Assembly (NCBI GenBank): GCA_029378245.1
Contig: JARKIF010000047.1
Location: forward strand, 186,001 to 250,000
Source of the DNA: Roridomyces roridus
Lineage: Eukaryota; Basidiomycota; Agaricomycetes; Agaricales; Mycenaceae
Length of the DNA: 64,000 nucleotides
Reading direction: 5' to 3'
Of the stretch, positions 54,890 through 64,000 are shown piece by piece (position 1 is the stretch's first letter; each line of letters opens with the position of its first letter). The notes beneath the pieces are model-generated. The model saw only the letters and a program-made list of their open reading frames with translations. It searched no databases and was not told the DNA's origin. A program made the translations under genes and the position numbers.

Positions 54890-57154
54890 ATGGCCATAGC
54901 CGCCGATTCCACGAACCTGGTCACTATCACTACCTGTGCTGTAGCACTACTCCCTCTTGTCTCCGTGTACTTGCTGCGCAGGCGCGAGTTCAAATCGCCC
55001 CTCCCTCCTGGACCACCGAAACTACCTCTCGTGGGAAATCTTTTCAATAATCCCTCGACTTTCGAATGGAAGACGTACATGGAATGGAGTAGGATGTATG
55101 GTATGTCGCGAGAGTACATTGTGAATCGCATCAATGCTGACGCGCTGACGGTCGACTTGCAGACTCGGATATCCTGCATTTGGACGTTGCGGGTCAATCC
55201 ATCGTGATTCTGTCCTCAAAGGATGCGGCTATGGACTTGCTCGAAAAAAGATCTGCTATCTATTCCGACAGGTCGGTTCTTAACCTGCTTTTGTCGGAGC
55301 CTTGGACTTGACTTCTGACTGACAGACCGCGGCTTCCTATGGTCAACGAATTGATGGGGTGGGACTTTAATTTCAGTATGGCAACCGTATTGCATGCTAG
55401 ATCGAGCTAACAGTAATCGGCTGGCAGCGATGCAAAAGTATGGTACGCACTCTACATTCTCTTCTCACCCGACGTCTCATCGGAGATCCATGTTGCAGGT
55501 GAACACTGGTGCGTATTCGCTCCCTGATTTGGTGAACTGTCATCCTGATATCCCTCTCAGGCGAGCCCATCGTCGTCTATTCCACAGCGTTTTCCACGAA
55601 CAAGCCGCGAAAAAGTTTCTTCCCGCCCAACTGTCGGCAACGCACCAACTTCTTCGGCGCATGCTCCACACACCGGAAGATTTTGTGGCCCATCTGCGCC
55701 AGTATGTCGTCGTTCACTGTTTGTCTCTAACACAGTCTGAGCTCGAGTTCTTAGCATGGCCGGGAAGTTGATAATGGAAACAGCATATGGCATAGATGTC
55801 CTTCCACAAAACGATCCATACGTAAACTTGGCTGAAAAGGCACTCCATAGCCTCGTCTACGCTCTCGTACCTGGAAGATTCGTCGTCGTGCGTATTCAAA
55901 ATCAACAAAATCCGCGGTATGTACTAACGATGGTAGGACTCGCTGCCTGTGCTCAAATACGTCCCGACGTGGTTCCCTGGTGCGGGATTTCAGCGACTCG
56001 CTAAAGAATGGCGCGCATTGGCAAACAACATGATCGAAAAGCCGTACGCCGAGGCCAAGCTCAAAATCGTGAGTGACCAGGTTCGTACACAAATTGAACC
56101 GTGATCATGATTACACCAGGCATTGGGAAACGCGCCGCACTCGTTTACTGCTAGCGCCCTTCAATCGTTGGAGGATTCCGACGACAACGAATACCAAGAA
56201 CAAGTGATTAAAGGCACAGCTGGGACGATGTACACTGCAGCGAGCGATACAACGGTGTCGGCGCTAAACACATTTATTCTAGCCATGCTGGCCAACCCGG
56301 AGGCGCAGAAGAAAGCCCAAGCGGAGATCGACTCGGTGGTCAAACGAGGTCATTTACCGGATTTCGACGACGAGCCGTCTTTGCCGTATGTTAAAGCCCT
56401 ATTCATGGAGGTTCTTCGCTGGCAGCCTGTGACTCCAATCGGTGGGTGTCCGAACAGTAGTGTATACTTATTACGCTGCCACATTCTAACTAACGCCCAG
56501 GAATCCCACATTTTGTCTCGATTGAAGATGAATATCGAGGGTACAAGATCCCAGAAAACTCGATCGTGATGGCGAATACCTGGCAAGTCTCAGGACTGGG
56601 ATCATTCGATAGAATATAACTCATTTCTTTCTGTTTTCCAGGGCCATCTTGCATGACGAGGTCAGTTTCAGCTTGATGTAATTTCTGTGTTTCTTATAAT
56701 GCAGGTGGTGTATCCCGACCCATATGCGTTCAAACCTGAACGGTTCCTGCTCGACGGCAAGTTGAATCCTTCTGTTCAATGGCCAGATGCGGCGTTTGGT
56801 TTCGGGAGGAGGCAAGTCTCACTTGACATTACTAGTTCGTTCAACCACTAACTTGAAGGGTTACTTCAGAATCTGCCCTGGACGGCACATGGCTAAATCT
56901 TCGGTGTGGATCACCATCGCATCCATTCTTGCTACATTCGACATCGACAAGGAAGTGGGAGAAGACGGTACAGTTGTCGAACCGAGCTATGAGTATTTTG
57001 CTGGAATAGTTCTGTGAGCCTGTGTTTCCGTTCAGTCTCAGAAATTACTTACTCATGAGGCACCGACAGAATGCCGCTCCCCTTTAAATGCTCCATTAGA
57101 CCTCGTTCCAAGGACGTTGAGGCTCTTATTCGAGCTACAGCAGATCAAGAGTAG
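54890..57154 (+). CDS. Cytochrome P450 (O-methylsterigmatocystin oxidoreductase-like), intact
   Basis: Anchor (MAIAADSTNLVTITTCAVAL, LLPLVSVYLLRRR), hinge SPLPPGPPKLPLVGNLFNNP, FEWKTYMEWSRMY, DSDILHLDVAGQSIVILSS, RLPMVNELMGWDFNF, a tiny GEHW exon, RAHRRLFHSVFHEQAAKKFL, GKLIMETAYGIDVLPQNDPY, WFPGAGFQRLAKEWRALANN, I-helix GTAGTMYTAASDTTVSALNT, K-helix FMEVLRWQP (ExxR), IPHFVSIEDEYRGYKIPENS, YPDPYAFKPERFLLDGKLNP, heme loop FGFGRR|ICPGRHMA with the cysteine ligand, and end ALIRATADQE. About thirteen short introns. Known: ER heme monooxygenase; substrate unknown. It is the closest relative of the truncated copy at the left edge and differs more from the 3.4 kb gene. Confidence 0.93.
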
Positions 57155-57229
57155 ACAGAATATTGATTTGATTTCTTGTAAACTGTACACGTACGCATAG
57201 TCAATGTCATTAACACAAAAGTCAACATC

Positions 57230-57345
57230 CAAGTTTCTCGGCCATCATCGATTGATGATCAACTATTGATGTCTCTTGCCTCCTCCCCTCATGTCGTCCA
57301 TTCGCGCAGCCCGCACGCGCATCTTCCGATATCATTCATCTGTCG
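57230..57345 (+). pseudogene. F-box gene start relic
   Basis: The leader ATTGATGATCAAC and start MSSIRAARTRIF (ATG at 57291) resemble F-box starts in this window, but the frame then leaves the family. It lies 150 bp before the next F-box gene. Confidence 0.5.
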
Positions 57346-57443
57346 ACAGTTTTCCGAGTCCGAAGAACCTCCGCGTGGCTGGGAAAATGCGTTGCTGGCG
57401 CTTCTGATTCGAATCACCTTCACGTTTCTTGTCACTTGCGCTC

Positions 57444-58634
57444 ATGTCCCCAGTCCTCGAGCTCCGTCAGCGCATCGAACTTCTCTCCACGATTATCCTC
57501 CGCCAAAGGGATCTGCTCAGAGGCTTAGAGGACCAACTCAGCACTGCTCAAAGTGAGCTCAACTCCACTCTCGACCCGATGGCACGCTTGCCTTTCGAGA
57601 TCTCCTCCGACATCCTTTTGCGGTCTTCTTGCACAACATGGGAGATGCTCTCCATGCCTACCCGCGTCTCCCGTGCGTGGAGGAACATAGCATTGGGCAC
57701 CCCTGCTTTTTGGACGACTATCAGCGACGAAGGCGTCGCACCAGCCAAGTTTCCGGAGCTCTTACAAATATGGCTGCGGCGCGGGAGTAGCTCCTTAATC
57801 TTCCTCTCTCTGCGCCACTTGAGAGCGGAGACATTCGACGCCACCTTCGCTACGCTCTCAGAGCATCGACATCGAGTCGAGACACTCGACTTGCACGTCG
57901 GCCCAATGGAGCAGTTCCAGCTGAAGCACTATCCGCTCGTCGCGCTCAAGTCCTTGACACTCAGCGCGGTGGACGGCATTCCATTCTCCCTCAATTGGGT
58001 CCACCAGTTGTTCAGCACTTCCCCGCATCTCGTGGAATTCAATCTTCTGCATCCCAAATTCCTAGCATCCAGTTGGATGCCGACACCCTTGACGCTTCCG
58101 GCTTGAGGATATCTCTCCGCGGGCCATGTTTATCCAGAGGTCCGAGGGTGAAGTGCTTTAGAGTACCTCACCCTCCCGTCCCTCGAGACACTCAGCATCT
58201 CCCGTGGTCTCGCCGAACACGAATTGCCGGATTTTCTGGCGTGCTCCTCCCCGCCCCTACAATCCTTGCACATCCATTTGCCCCACGCGCAAGTGATGTC
58301 CCCGCGGCTTCGCAATATCATGGAGCTCGTACCCGCGCTCACAGACTTGGAGATCATCATCCGGGATTCCTGCGACTCGTTCCTCGATTTACTAAGCACC
58401 AACCCCGGCCTTCTACCGGCTTTGCAGAATCTGGCGGTTCACGAATACCCCGATTCCGAGAGTATATTGTACTTTTTGGCCCAGCGGCGGTCCTCGATTC
58501 GGTCTCTCCGGGTTCTCGTCTCGGAGAGTAGACGGAACAAGGTGTTTGCGCAGGATATCGCGTCGGCAGTCCAGGAATATTTGATGGGTGGGATATTGGT
58601 TCATATTGGGACGAAGGAAGTAAATTTCCTGTGA
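57444..58634 (+). pseudogene. F-box/leucine-rich gene with two stops
   Basis: Starts MSPVLELRQRIELLSTIILR, coiled coil, F-box LDPMARLPFEISSDILLRSS with RVSRAWRNIALGTPAFWTTI, leucine-rich body ... LVEFNLLHPKF. Stops TGA at 58104-58106 and 58149-58151 then interrupt the same frame, and the SGLRISL residues expected there are in another frame. The original frame resumes: ALEYLTLPSLETLSISRGLA, LQSLHIHLPHAQVMSPRLRN, LPALQNLAVHEYPDSESILY, ending VHIGTKEVNFL. Compensating small indels plus stops indicate a dead copy, although the first 220 codons could still be translated. Confidence 0.82.
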
Positions 58635-59016
58635 GCGCTCCTTCTGCTGCAGTCGAATTTGTCGGCTGATGCCGTTCTTGTACAGGGAGATGTAGTCCAA
58701 CTAGTAACATGCCCGACACATTCAATTTGTCCCATTTGGCTTGCGTTGCCGTGGCCTGCCACCAACCTGCCACACGCCTCCATTACACCCCCGCTTGCCT
58801 CGAACCCCGCTAAGTGAAACTCGTTCTGCCCTGTCGTTTTCTATTCGTTGCAATAAAACTCCCGGAGCTGCGAAAAATAAGGAGAGCCCATCGACGAGAA
58901 CAGAAAACAGGTGACGCCTGTTGTTGAGGCAGGCTGCAGCTCAGCCGAAGAGGAGATGTTTGGGAGATGTTGAGTACTGTTTGACTGTGATGTGTCGCAC
59001 CTTGCCTCCTATTCTC
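58635..59016. other. Intergenic between two F-box genes
   Basis: 382 bp, presumably holding the promoter of the next F-box gene. No repeat or RNA gene was noticed. Confidence 0.4.
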
Positions 59017-60270
59017 ATGTCGTCCGTGCTACAGCTTCGCCAGCGGATCGACTCGCTATCAGAGGACATAATCCGCCGGCAGGATGTTCTCAGAGACCTC
59101 GAAAACAAAAGAAGCGCTGCACGAAGCGAGCTAAACTCCATCCTCGATCCCATGTCCCGCATGCCACTCGAAATCTCCTCCGAAATTCTCCTGCAGTCCA
59201 TTTCAGAGACTCCAACTCTGGAAGAGCTGTCGGTATTCACCCGCGTGTCTCATTCATGGAGGGCCGCAGCCCTGGGCACAACCTCCATGTGGAACACCAT
59301 TCGCGACGAGGGCATCCCACCGGCAAGATTCCCGCAGGCGATGAGCCTATGGCTCCAGCGCGGAAAGGCCTTGCCGCTGTCGCTTTCAATCCGCCGCCAC
59401 ACGACGGATACATTTCCACCGAACTTTGCGGTGCTCAAAGAGCATGCACTACGCGTCGAGAAACTGGAATTGCACGGTGGTTCCGAATTTGAACGATTCA
59501 GGCTGGACAACTACCCGTTTCTGGGTTTGAAATCCCTGACAATCGACGCACCGTATACTCGGCCACCCTCCGAGTCTTTCTCCCTCCACTGGATTTTCGA
59601 GATGTTGCGCTCTCCTCAGCTCGTGGAATGCAATATTCTCATTCAAAGCTACTATACCGATGATTCCCTGTGGATGAGCAGACAGGCAATCACGCGAAGC
59701 CCCGGCTTACGACGCCTACGTCTTGGACGATTCAATTCCAGCAGAGTTGACCCGGATCCCGTCCAAGGTCTTTTGTGGCAGCTTTCAGCGCCTGCGCTCG
59801 AATGGCTCAGCGTTTCTGTGAGCGGTTGCGACCATCTACGCCAGTTTCTCAAACTGTCTTCGCCTTCGCTGCGTTATTTACAGCTACACTTCTGTGAACT
59901 CGAGAGTACAGCCCGCAGTCTCGGCGAATGTTTTGACCTTATCCCCCGTCTCACATCTCTCGACATAGCGGTTAATCTCAACGTCACCTCCTTCCTGGCC
60001 TCATTGGCTGCCTTCCCCAATCGTCTTCCGGCTCTGCGACATCTGGTCGTTCACGACTGGTCATTCCAGGGCGTCGTGGAATTCCTCGCAACTCTACGAA
60101 AGTCGCTCCGATCTCTCCGTCTCGTCATTCCAAAGGCCCGCGTGGACGAGGAATTGACGAGGGATCTGCTGGAAAACGTGCGTGAGTTTGCCAACAAAGG
60201 GATGGATATACACATGGGAACGGAAGAAGTGAACTTTCTGTGCGTATTGGTATCTATTTTGTGTGCCTGA
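59017..60270 (+). CDS. F-box/leucine-rich protein, coiled-coil subfamily
   Basis: The start at 59017 (MSSVLQLRQRIDSLSEDIIR) is chosen by family similarity; the frame upstream is open but unrelated. Coiled coil to about residue 40, F-box LDPMSRMPLEISSEILLQSI with RVSHSWRAAALGTTSMWNTI (about 45-95), leucine-rich body: NYPFLGLKSLTIDAPYTRPP, SPGLRRLRLGRFNSSRVDPD, SPSLRYLQLHFCELESTARS, LIPRLTSLDIAVNLNVTSFL, LPALRHLVVHDWSFQGVVEF, and the family end GMDIHMGTEEVNFL, followed by a short extra tail CVLVSILCA. Single exon, about 417 residues, no lesions. Known: SCF ubiquitin-ligase adaptor class; target unknown. Confidence 0.9.
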   Translation: MSSVLQLRQRIDSLSEDIIRRQDVLRDLENKRSAARSELNSILDPMSRMPLEISSEILLQSISETPTLEELSVFTRVSHSWRAAALGTTSMWNTIRDEGIPPARFPQAMSLWLQRGKALPLSLSIRRHTTDTFPPNFAVLKEHALRVEKLELHGGSEFERFRLDNYPFLGLKSLTIDAPYTRPPSESFSLHWIFEMLRSPQLVECNILIQSYYTDDSLWMSRQAITRSPGLRRLRLGRFNSSRVDPDPVQGLLWQLSAPALEWLSVSVSGCDHLRQFLKLSSPSLRYLQLHFCELESTARSLGECFDLIPRLTSLDIAVNLNVTSFLASLAAFPNRLPALRHLVVHDWSFQGVVEFLATLRKSLRSLRLVIPKARVDEELTRDLLENVREFANKGMDIHMGTEEVNFLCVLVSILCA

Positions 60271-61549
60271 CTTGTTTACTATGTTTTCCTTTTCCCAGAA
60301 AGGGATACTTAATCGGCGACTCACAGTGGCGAAACTCCACCATGATTTTTGTGCCGTATGGATTCACATGAATCTCATTCATCGACCGCCATCGGCCCCG
60401 GTCCGGTATTTCTGTGGCCCAACTTTGTTCTTCGGAAGATTACTGCATGAATGGCTGGTCTGTCGGGAACTGTTGACCATAGCAGCATCGGCTGTCCGTT
60501 GATTTCTGTCTGCTTGCATCTACGAGTATGTTCTCAAATTCGACGTTGCTGAGTCTTGCTGCTTGCAGCCAATACTAGTCGCGTGTTCGATCGGCTTGGA
60601 ACTTTGGAAGTACCTCGAGCTCGGTCGTCAGCTGACGACGGCAGCGCACGAATCCCTATCCACAGGGTGCGATCTCTACTCACCATGGGACACTGAAAAT
60701 GCATTCCTTATCGGCACCCCTCTGAAGCACCAGATTTTATTGGCTGATGCGATGAGACCTTTGCAAATTGCAATGCATTGGTATATACTAGTGACCTGGG
60801 TGGATTTTTTTTTGAAAGCCTGAAGCGATGAAATTCATGGCCGCTTCGTGCGAGTTACAAAGTTCGCTTCAGTTGAATTGCAAAAAGGAGTGACGGGTCG
60901 ACTTGTGGACTCCACGTTCGAATCGGCTTGTGGTGCGGTCGGCTTGCAGTTTTTCGTTCGAGTCCGCTTGCGGTATTCTGGTCGTTCGATGCCGCGGTTG
61001 ATTTGAGGAGTACCAGCCTCCTCGGCCCACCTCACAATGGCATCCGGGATCCCTGAGGTTCGATCCCGGCACCTTAAACGGGTGTAACATGGGTGGTTTT
61101 GTATACGTTCTGCATCCCTCGGCCTCGATTGCGAGGCCGGCCACTTGCTCCCTGCCAGTGGCTTGCGATATGTATGTGATCAATGTGTGATCCGTGGTCA
61201 TGCGACAATTCACTTCTTGCCTTTGAACCCGACACACTGGAAATAAAACCGAATGAACAAGGCTGCCTATATGATACTTATCCACAATGAACACAGCGGG
61301 GATGACAGCGCACAAAGAGGACAATAGGTCCTAAAGGGGAAATCTGCCAAACAACACCAAAGCGCCCTTGTTCTCACCCGCCATTGTCCTTCGCCATTGT
61401 GTCCTGCCAATTATAAAAGCCCAAGCATGCTTCTGCCAAGGCCCAAGCAAGCTTCACCCATCTTCCAAGCGCCTCCAGGACCGGCTCCTATATAAAGCAC
61501 GACTCGCACGACCACTCTCATTTTCACGATCTACTTCATCCTCTTCACG
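60271..61549. other. Intergenic, 1.3 kb; tRNA-like B-box, no gene
   Basis: GGTTCGATCCCGG at about 61057-61069 matches a tRNA B-box/T-loop, but the flanks do not form a T-stem or an acceptor stem. It may be part of a tRNA-derived short repeat. The last 60 bp hold the TATA box of the secreted-protein gene. Confidence 0.35.
61489..61496 (+). promoter_or_regulatory. TATA box of the secreted protein gene
   Basis: TATATAAA, about 54 bp before ATG; a strong consensus box, consistent with high expression. Confidence 0.6.
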
Positions 61550-62382
61550 ATGTTCTCCAAGTCAATCCTCGCCTCTGTCTTCCTGCTCGCCTCGATGGCC
61601 ATGCAGGCACACGCCCACGCGATGCCCTCCCCTGCCCTCGGCGTTGTCGGCCGCGCCGTGACACGTAACGACGTCCAGCGCCCGTCTACCCAGTCGCCCT
61701 GCGGGTCCATCGCTATTGCGTCGAATCTCGACAAGTCCACTGCCGTCCCGGTCATGGAGGATGGGAGCGTCGTACTGAATGTCACCAACTTTAACCCGTG
61801 CGTGCCCCTTCTCTCTTCCTCTTCATTTTTGCTGATCTCGAGTAGTGGCGCCGATGGCTCACGCAAGGTTTCCGTTCTCGTCGACCCCACTGGCACTGGG
61901 CAGAAGTTTGTCGCGGCCAATGTCACCACCAACGGGGATCCCGTGCGTGCCCTGCTTCTCCCTCCTCTTGCGTCGGCTGACCGATGCTATAGGCGCCCAA
62001 GACAGACGGCTCGGACCAGGTCAAGATCAGCCTCCCCGCGGGTATGAAGTGCACGGGTGGAAAGACGGGCACTCTGTGTCTCCTCGTGCGTCCCCTCCCC
62101 TCTGCCCTTCGTCCAAGCCTAACCCCGCTTTCACAGTCGGTCAAGTCCACCGCGGGCTTTGGCGCGTGCTCCGTCGTGAGCCAGGCTTCCACCACCTCCG
62201 AGTCTGGATCCAGCTCCGAATCCTCCTCCACCTCCCCCGCTGTGACCAAGAGCACTGCCGCCTCTGCGAGCACCAGTACCAAGAAGCCTTGCAACAGCAA
62301 ACGCCAGCGTCGTGCTGTCGGGACCCGGGCTCCTCGCGCCCTGCGCCGTGGATTGCACGAGAACCCCGTCTTCGCTGCTTAA
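61550..62382 (+). CDS. Secreted GEgh16-like protein
   Basis: Signal peptide MFSKSILASVFLLASMAMQA, then HAHAMPSPALGVVGRAVTRN, PSTQSPCGSIAIASNLDKST, VMEDGSVVLNVTNFN|GADGS, RKVSVLVDPTGTGQKFVAAN, DQVKISLPAGMKCTGGKTGT, AGFGACSVVSQ, followed by a Ser/Thr-rich low-complexity tail and a basic C-terminus. Three short introns. The alternating beta-type pattern with conserved cysteines (SPCG, KCTGG, LCLLS, FGACS) fits fungal GEgh16/MAS3-like secreted proteins, whose function is unclear (appressorium- or host-associated in some plant pathogens). The Ser/Thr tail suggests O-glycosylation or cell-wall location. No GPI signal was seen. Intact. Confidence 0.7.
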
Positions 62383-62910
62383 TCTAATGGGATGGAGCAA
62401 ACGTCTAATGCATTAATCGACTTGTATTTGTAGCGAACTAAAGTGGTGTATCGATTATATTTTCTTGGTCTTTCTCTCTCTAACTGGGACGACTTGCTGC
62501 CCAGACCTTATTTTCCCCCAGCTCAATTTGTGCACATTTGACGACGACGTCTGGCCGCCGTCCGTCCGCCTTGTTTCGGCTTTTATGCATCCAGCGCGTT
62601 CCTATTATCGAGTGGGCCATCTCCCTTGGGTAAGTTCGAGGCTTTTTCGGCACCATGAACTTCTCGCGATCTTCCGCTGCGTAGTGGCGTCTCTTCTCGC
62701 GATGCTTATAAGTATGCTGCCTTGCGCTGGTCGAGATACGACGCCCATGGGTCGACTGACTGGGTCGCGGCTTTTTTTGGGGGTCGCGGGTCAGGTATTT
62801 GGCCAGAGGACCTGGTGAAACAACCTTTCTCCTTGATCGCATCATATTTTTTGCGCGTTATTGACACTCCTTTCTGTCGCACATGACGATCTCCCTTGTT
62901 CTCTCCCCTC
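62383..62910. other. Intergenic between the secreted protein and the last F-box gene
   Basis: 528 bp; no gene or repeat was noticed. It presumably carries the 3' region of one gene and the promoter of the next. Confidence 0.4.
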
Positions 62911-64000
62911 ATGCCGTTCGTTCACGAACTCCGTCAGCGCATCCAGTCACTCTCCGAAGCCATTTCTCGCCAGAGAGAGGTTCTCAAAGACCTCGAGCAG
63001 CAATACAGCGCCGCCCAAACCGAGCTCAACGCCAGCCTCGACCCGATGGCACGCTTGCCTTTCGAGCTCTCGTCCGACATCTTGCGTCAATCCCTGTTGG
63101 AACCCACAACCTGGGAGTCCTTGATGGCGCTGATACGTGTCTCCCGTGCGTGGAGGGAGGTCGCCCTCGCCATTCCGTCGTTGTGGACCACCATTAGCGA
63201 TCAAGGCATCCGGCCCCTGGCATTCCCCAAACTACTGGACATTTGGGTTGCTCGGGGGCAGGATTCCCCTTTCTCGCTGTCACTACGCCACATGTCCTCT
63301 GCGGCGTTCGATAACACCTTCGCTGCTCTCGAAAAATATGCAAATCGAGTCGAGAAACTTGATCTGTGGGCTGGCCTTGGTTTCCGACTCCCGCAGACCC
63401 CTTTCGTCGCGTTGAGCTCGTTGACCATTGACGGCGACGCCGAGGAGAAGAAATGGTCCTTCCACGTTGCTGCAATCCTCGGGTTGCTACGCAACGCTCC
63501 GAACCTCGTCGAATTCAACTTTCTCTGCCCCAAACTGATACCCACGTCGAAGGTGGCAAGAGTCACCCATACAAACCTGCGACACCTCCGTCTCGGACGA
63601 CCAGAGAAGGTCTACTCCGGATCAGAGCTATTGCCGCATCTCGAACTCCCGTCCCTCGAAACACTCAAGGTTTCTGGACACGCCGAGGATCTGGACGAGC
63701 TCTTCCATGTATCTTGGCCACCCTTGCGCACTTTGCATATGCACCTCGGATGGACGAGGGACCCCTTATTGTTCGGCGTGTATGTTGGGCCTACTCTCAC
63801 TGACCTCGAGGTCACATTTCCGCACACTGATGAGTCCATCCTTACCATGCTGTCCAACCCCGACGTTCTCCCGGAACTTCGTCATTTGGTGGTTCGCGAA
63901 AATGTCGGGGGTATCAAGAGCTGGGAGCGGAACGCCTTGACTTTCCTTGCAACCCCCCGCCCAGCGCTGAAATCCGTTCGTTTGAAAGTACTCAAGTACT
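62911..64000 (+). CDS. F-box/leucine-rich protein, runs off the right edge
   Basis: An open frame from ATG at 62911 to the window end (363 codons) without a stop. MPFVHELRQRIQSLSEAISR, coiled coil, F-box LDPMARLPFELSSDILRQSL with RVSRAWREVALAIPSLWTTI, leucine-rich body: TPFVALSSLTIDGDAEEKKW, TNLRHLRLGRPEKVYSGSEL, LELPSLETLKVSGHAEDLDE, WPPLRTLHMHLGWTRDPLLF, LPELRHLVVRENVGGIKSWE. The C-terminal about 30 residues (expected VNFL-type end) lie beyond the window. Closest in this window to the dead gene at 57.4 kb. Apparently intact. Confidence 0.9.
   Translation, partial: MPFVHELRQRIQSLSEAISRQREVLKDLEQQYSAAQTELNASLDPMARLPFELSSDILRQSLLEPTTWESLMALIRVSRAWREVALAIPSLWTTISDQGIRPLAFPKLLDIWVARGQDSPFSLSLRHMSSAAFDNTFAALEKYANRVEKLDLWAGLGFRLPQTPFVALSSLTIDGDAEEKKWSFHVAAILGLLRNAPNLVEFNFLCPKLIPTSKVARVTHTNLRHLRLGRPEKVYSGSELLPHLELPSLETLKVSGHAEDLDELFHVSWPPLRTLHMHLGWTRDPLLFGVYVGPTLTDLEVTFPHTDESILTMLSNPDVLPELRHLVVRENVGGIKSWERNALTFLATPRPALKSVRLKVLKY

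Noticed and set aside
58921..59016. Upstream extension of the 59 kb F-box gene.
   Set aside because: It starts at a non-ATG codon, and the conserved start is the ATG at 59017.
61020..61080. Possible tRNA gene from a B-box-like GGTTCGATCCC.
   Set aside because: Flanking bases do not form the T-stem, and no acceptor stem or A-box is found. At best it is a tRNA-derived repeat.
1..64000. CRISPR arrays, operons, Shine-Dalgarno sites, rRNA.
   Set aside because: The window is fungal nuclear DNA with spliced genes, and no regularly spaced direct repeats or rRNA signatures were seen.

Overview
This window is nuclear DNA of a filamentous basidiomycete, almost certainly an Agaricomycete. Nearly every gene is split by many 45-90 nt introns, and several families are ones known mainly from mushroom-forming fungi: DUF6535 membrane proteins, F-box/leucine-rich proteins with a short N-terminal coiled coil, O-methylsterigmatocystin-oxidoreductase-like P450s, RTA1-type seven-helix proteins and MLKL-like helical proteins. 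No species is claimed.

Layout. 0-7.3 kb: a 5'-truncated P450 copy (minus), adenosine kinase (minus), an intact P450 and an RTA1-like gene (plus). 8.5-11.3 kb: a multi-exon membrane protein gene (minus). 13.5-17.4 kb: a decayed P450 between inverted repeats. 17.5 kb: cytochrome c oxidase subunit Cox8/VIIc. 18.3-25.4 kb: three F-box genes, one split by a hAT-like MITE, one decayed, one intact. 25.8-28.8 kb: a DUF6535 protein. 28.8-33.5 kb: mostly non-coding, with fragments. 33.5-37.8 kb: RTA1 gene, DHHC palmitoyltransferase and a dead RTA1 copy. 38.3-46.7 kb: an MLKL-like helical protein followed by two calpain-type protease genes. The first calpain is broken by a splice-donor deletion and by an 846-bp fold-back element. 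47-50.5 kb: an F-box gene, a doubtful small gene and a fourth RTA1 copy. 50.6-54.4 kb: repeat-rich DNA with a LINE 3' end. 54.9-57.2 kb: an intact P450. 57.3-64 kb: three more F-box genes (one dead, one intact, one running off the window) around a secreted protein gene.

The dominant theme is gene-family birth and death. P450s (4), RTA1 (4), F-box (7 plus start relics) and calpains (2) were duplicated locally, often in inverted orientation. Many copies were then killed by stops, frameshifts, lost splice sites, internal deletions and recent non-autonomous DNA transposons. Only adenosine kinase, Cox8 and the palmitoyltransferase look like single-copy housekeeping genes. The two best mobile-element findings rest on target-site duplications plus a reconstructed empty site, one supported by the paralogous calpain and the other by the restored F-box reading frame. 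The most speculative biological idea is that the MLKL-like gene and the calpain just downstream form a cell-death or self/non-self pair.
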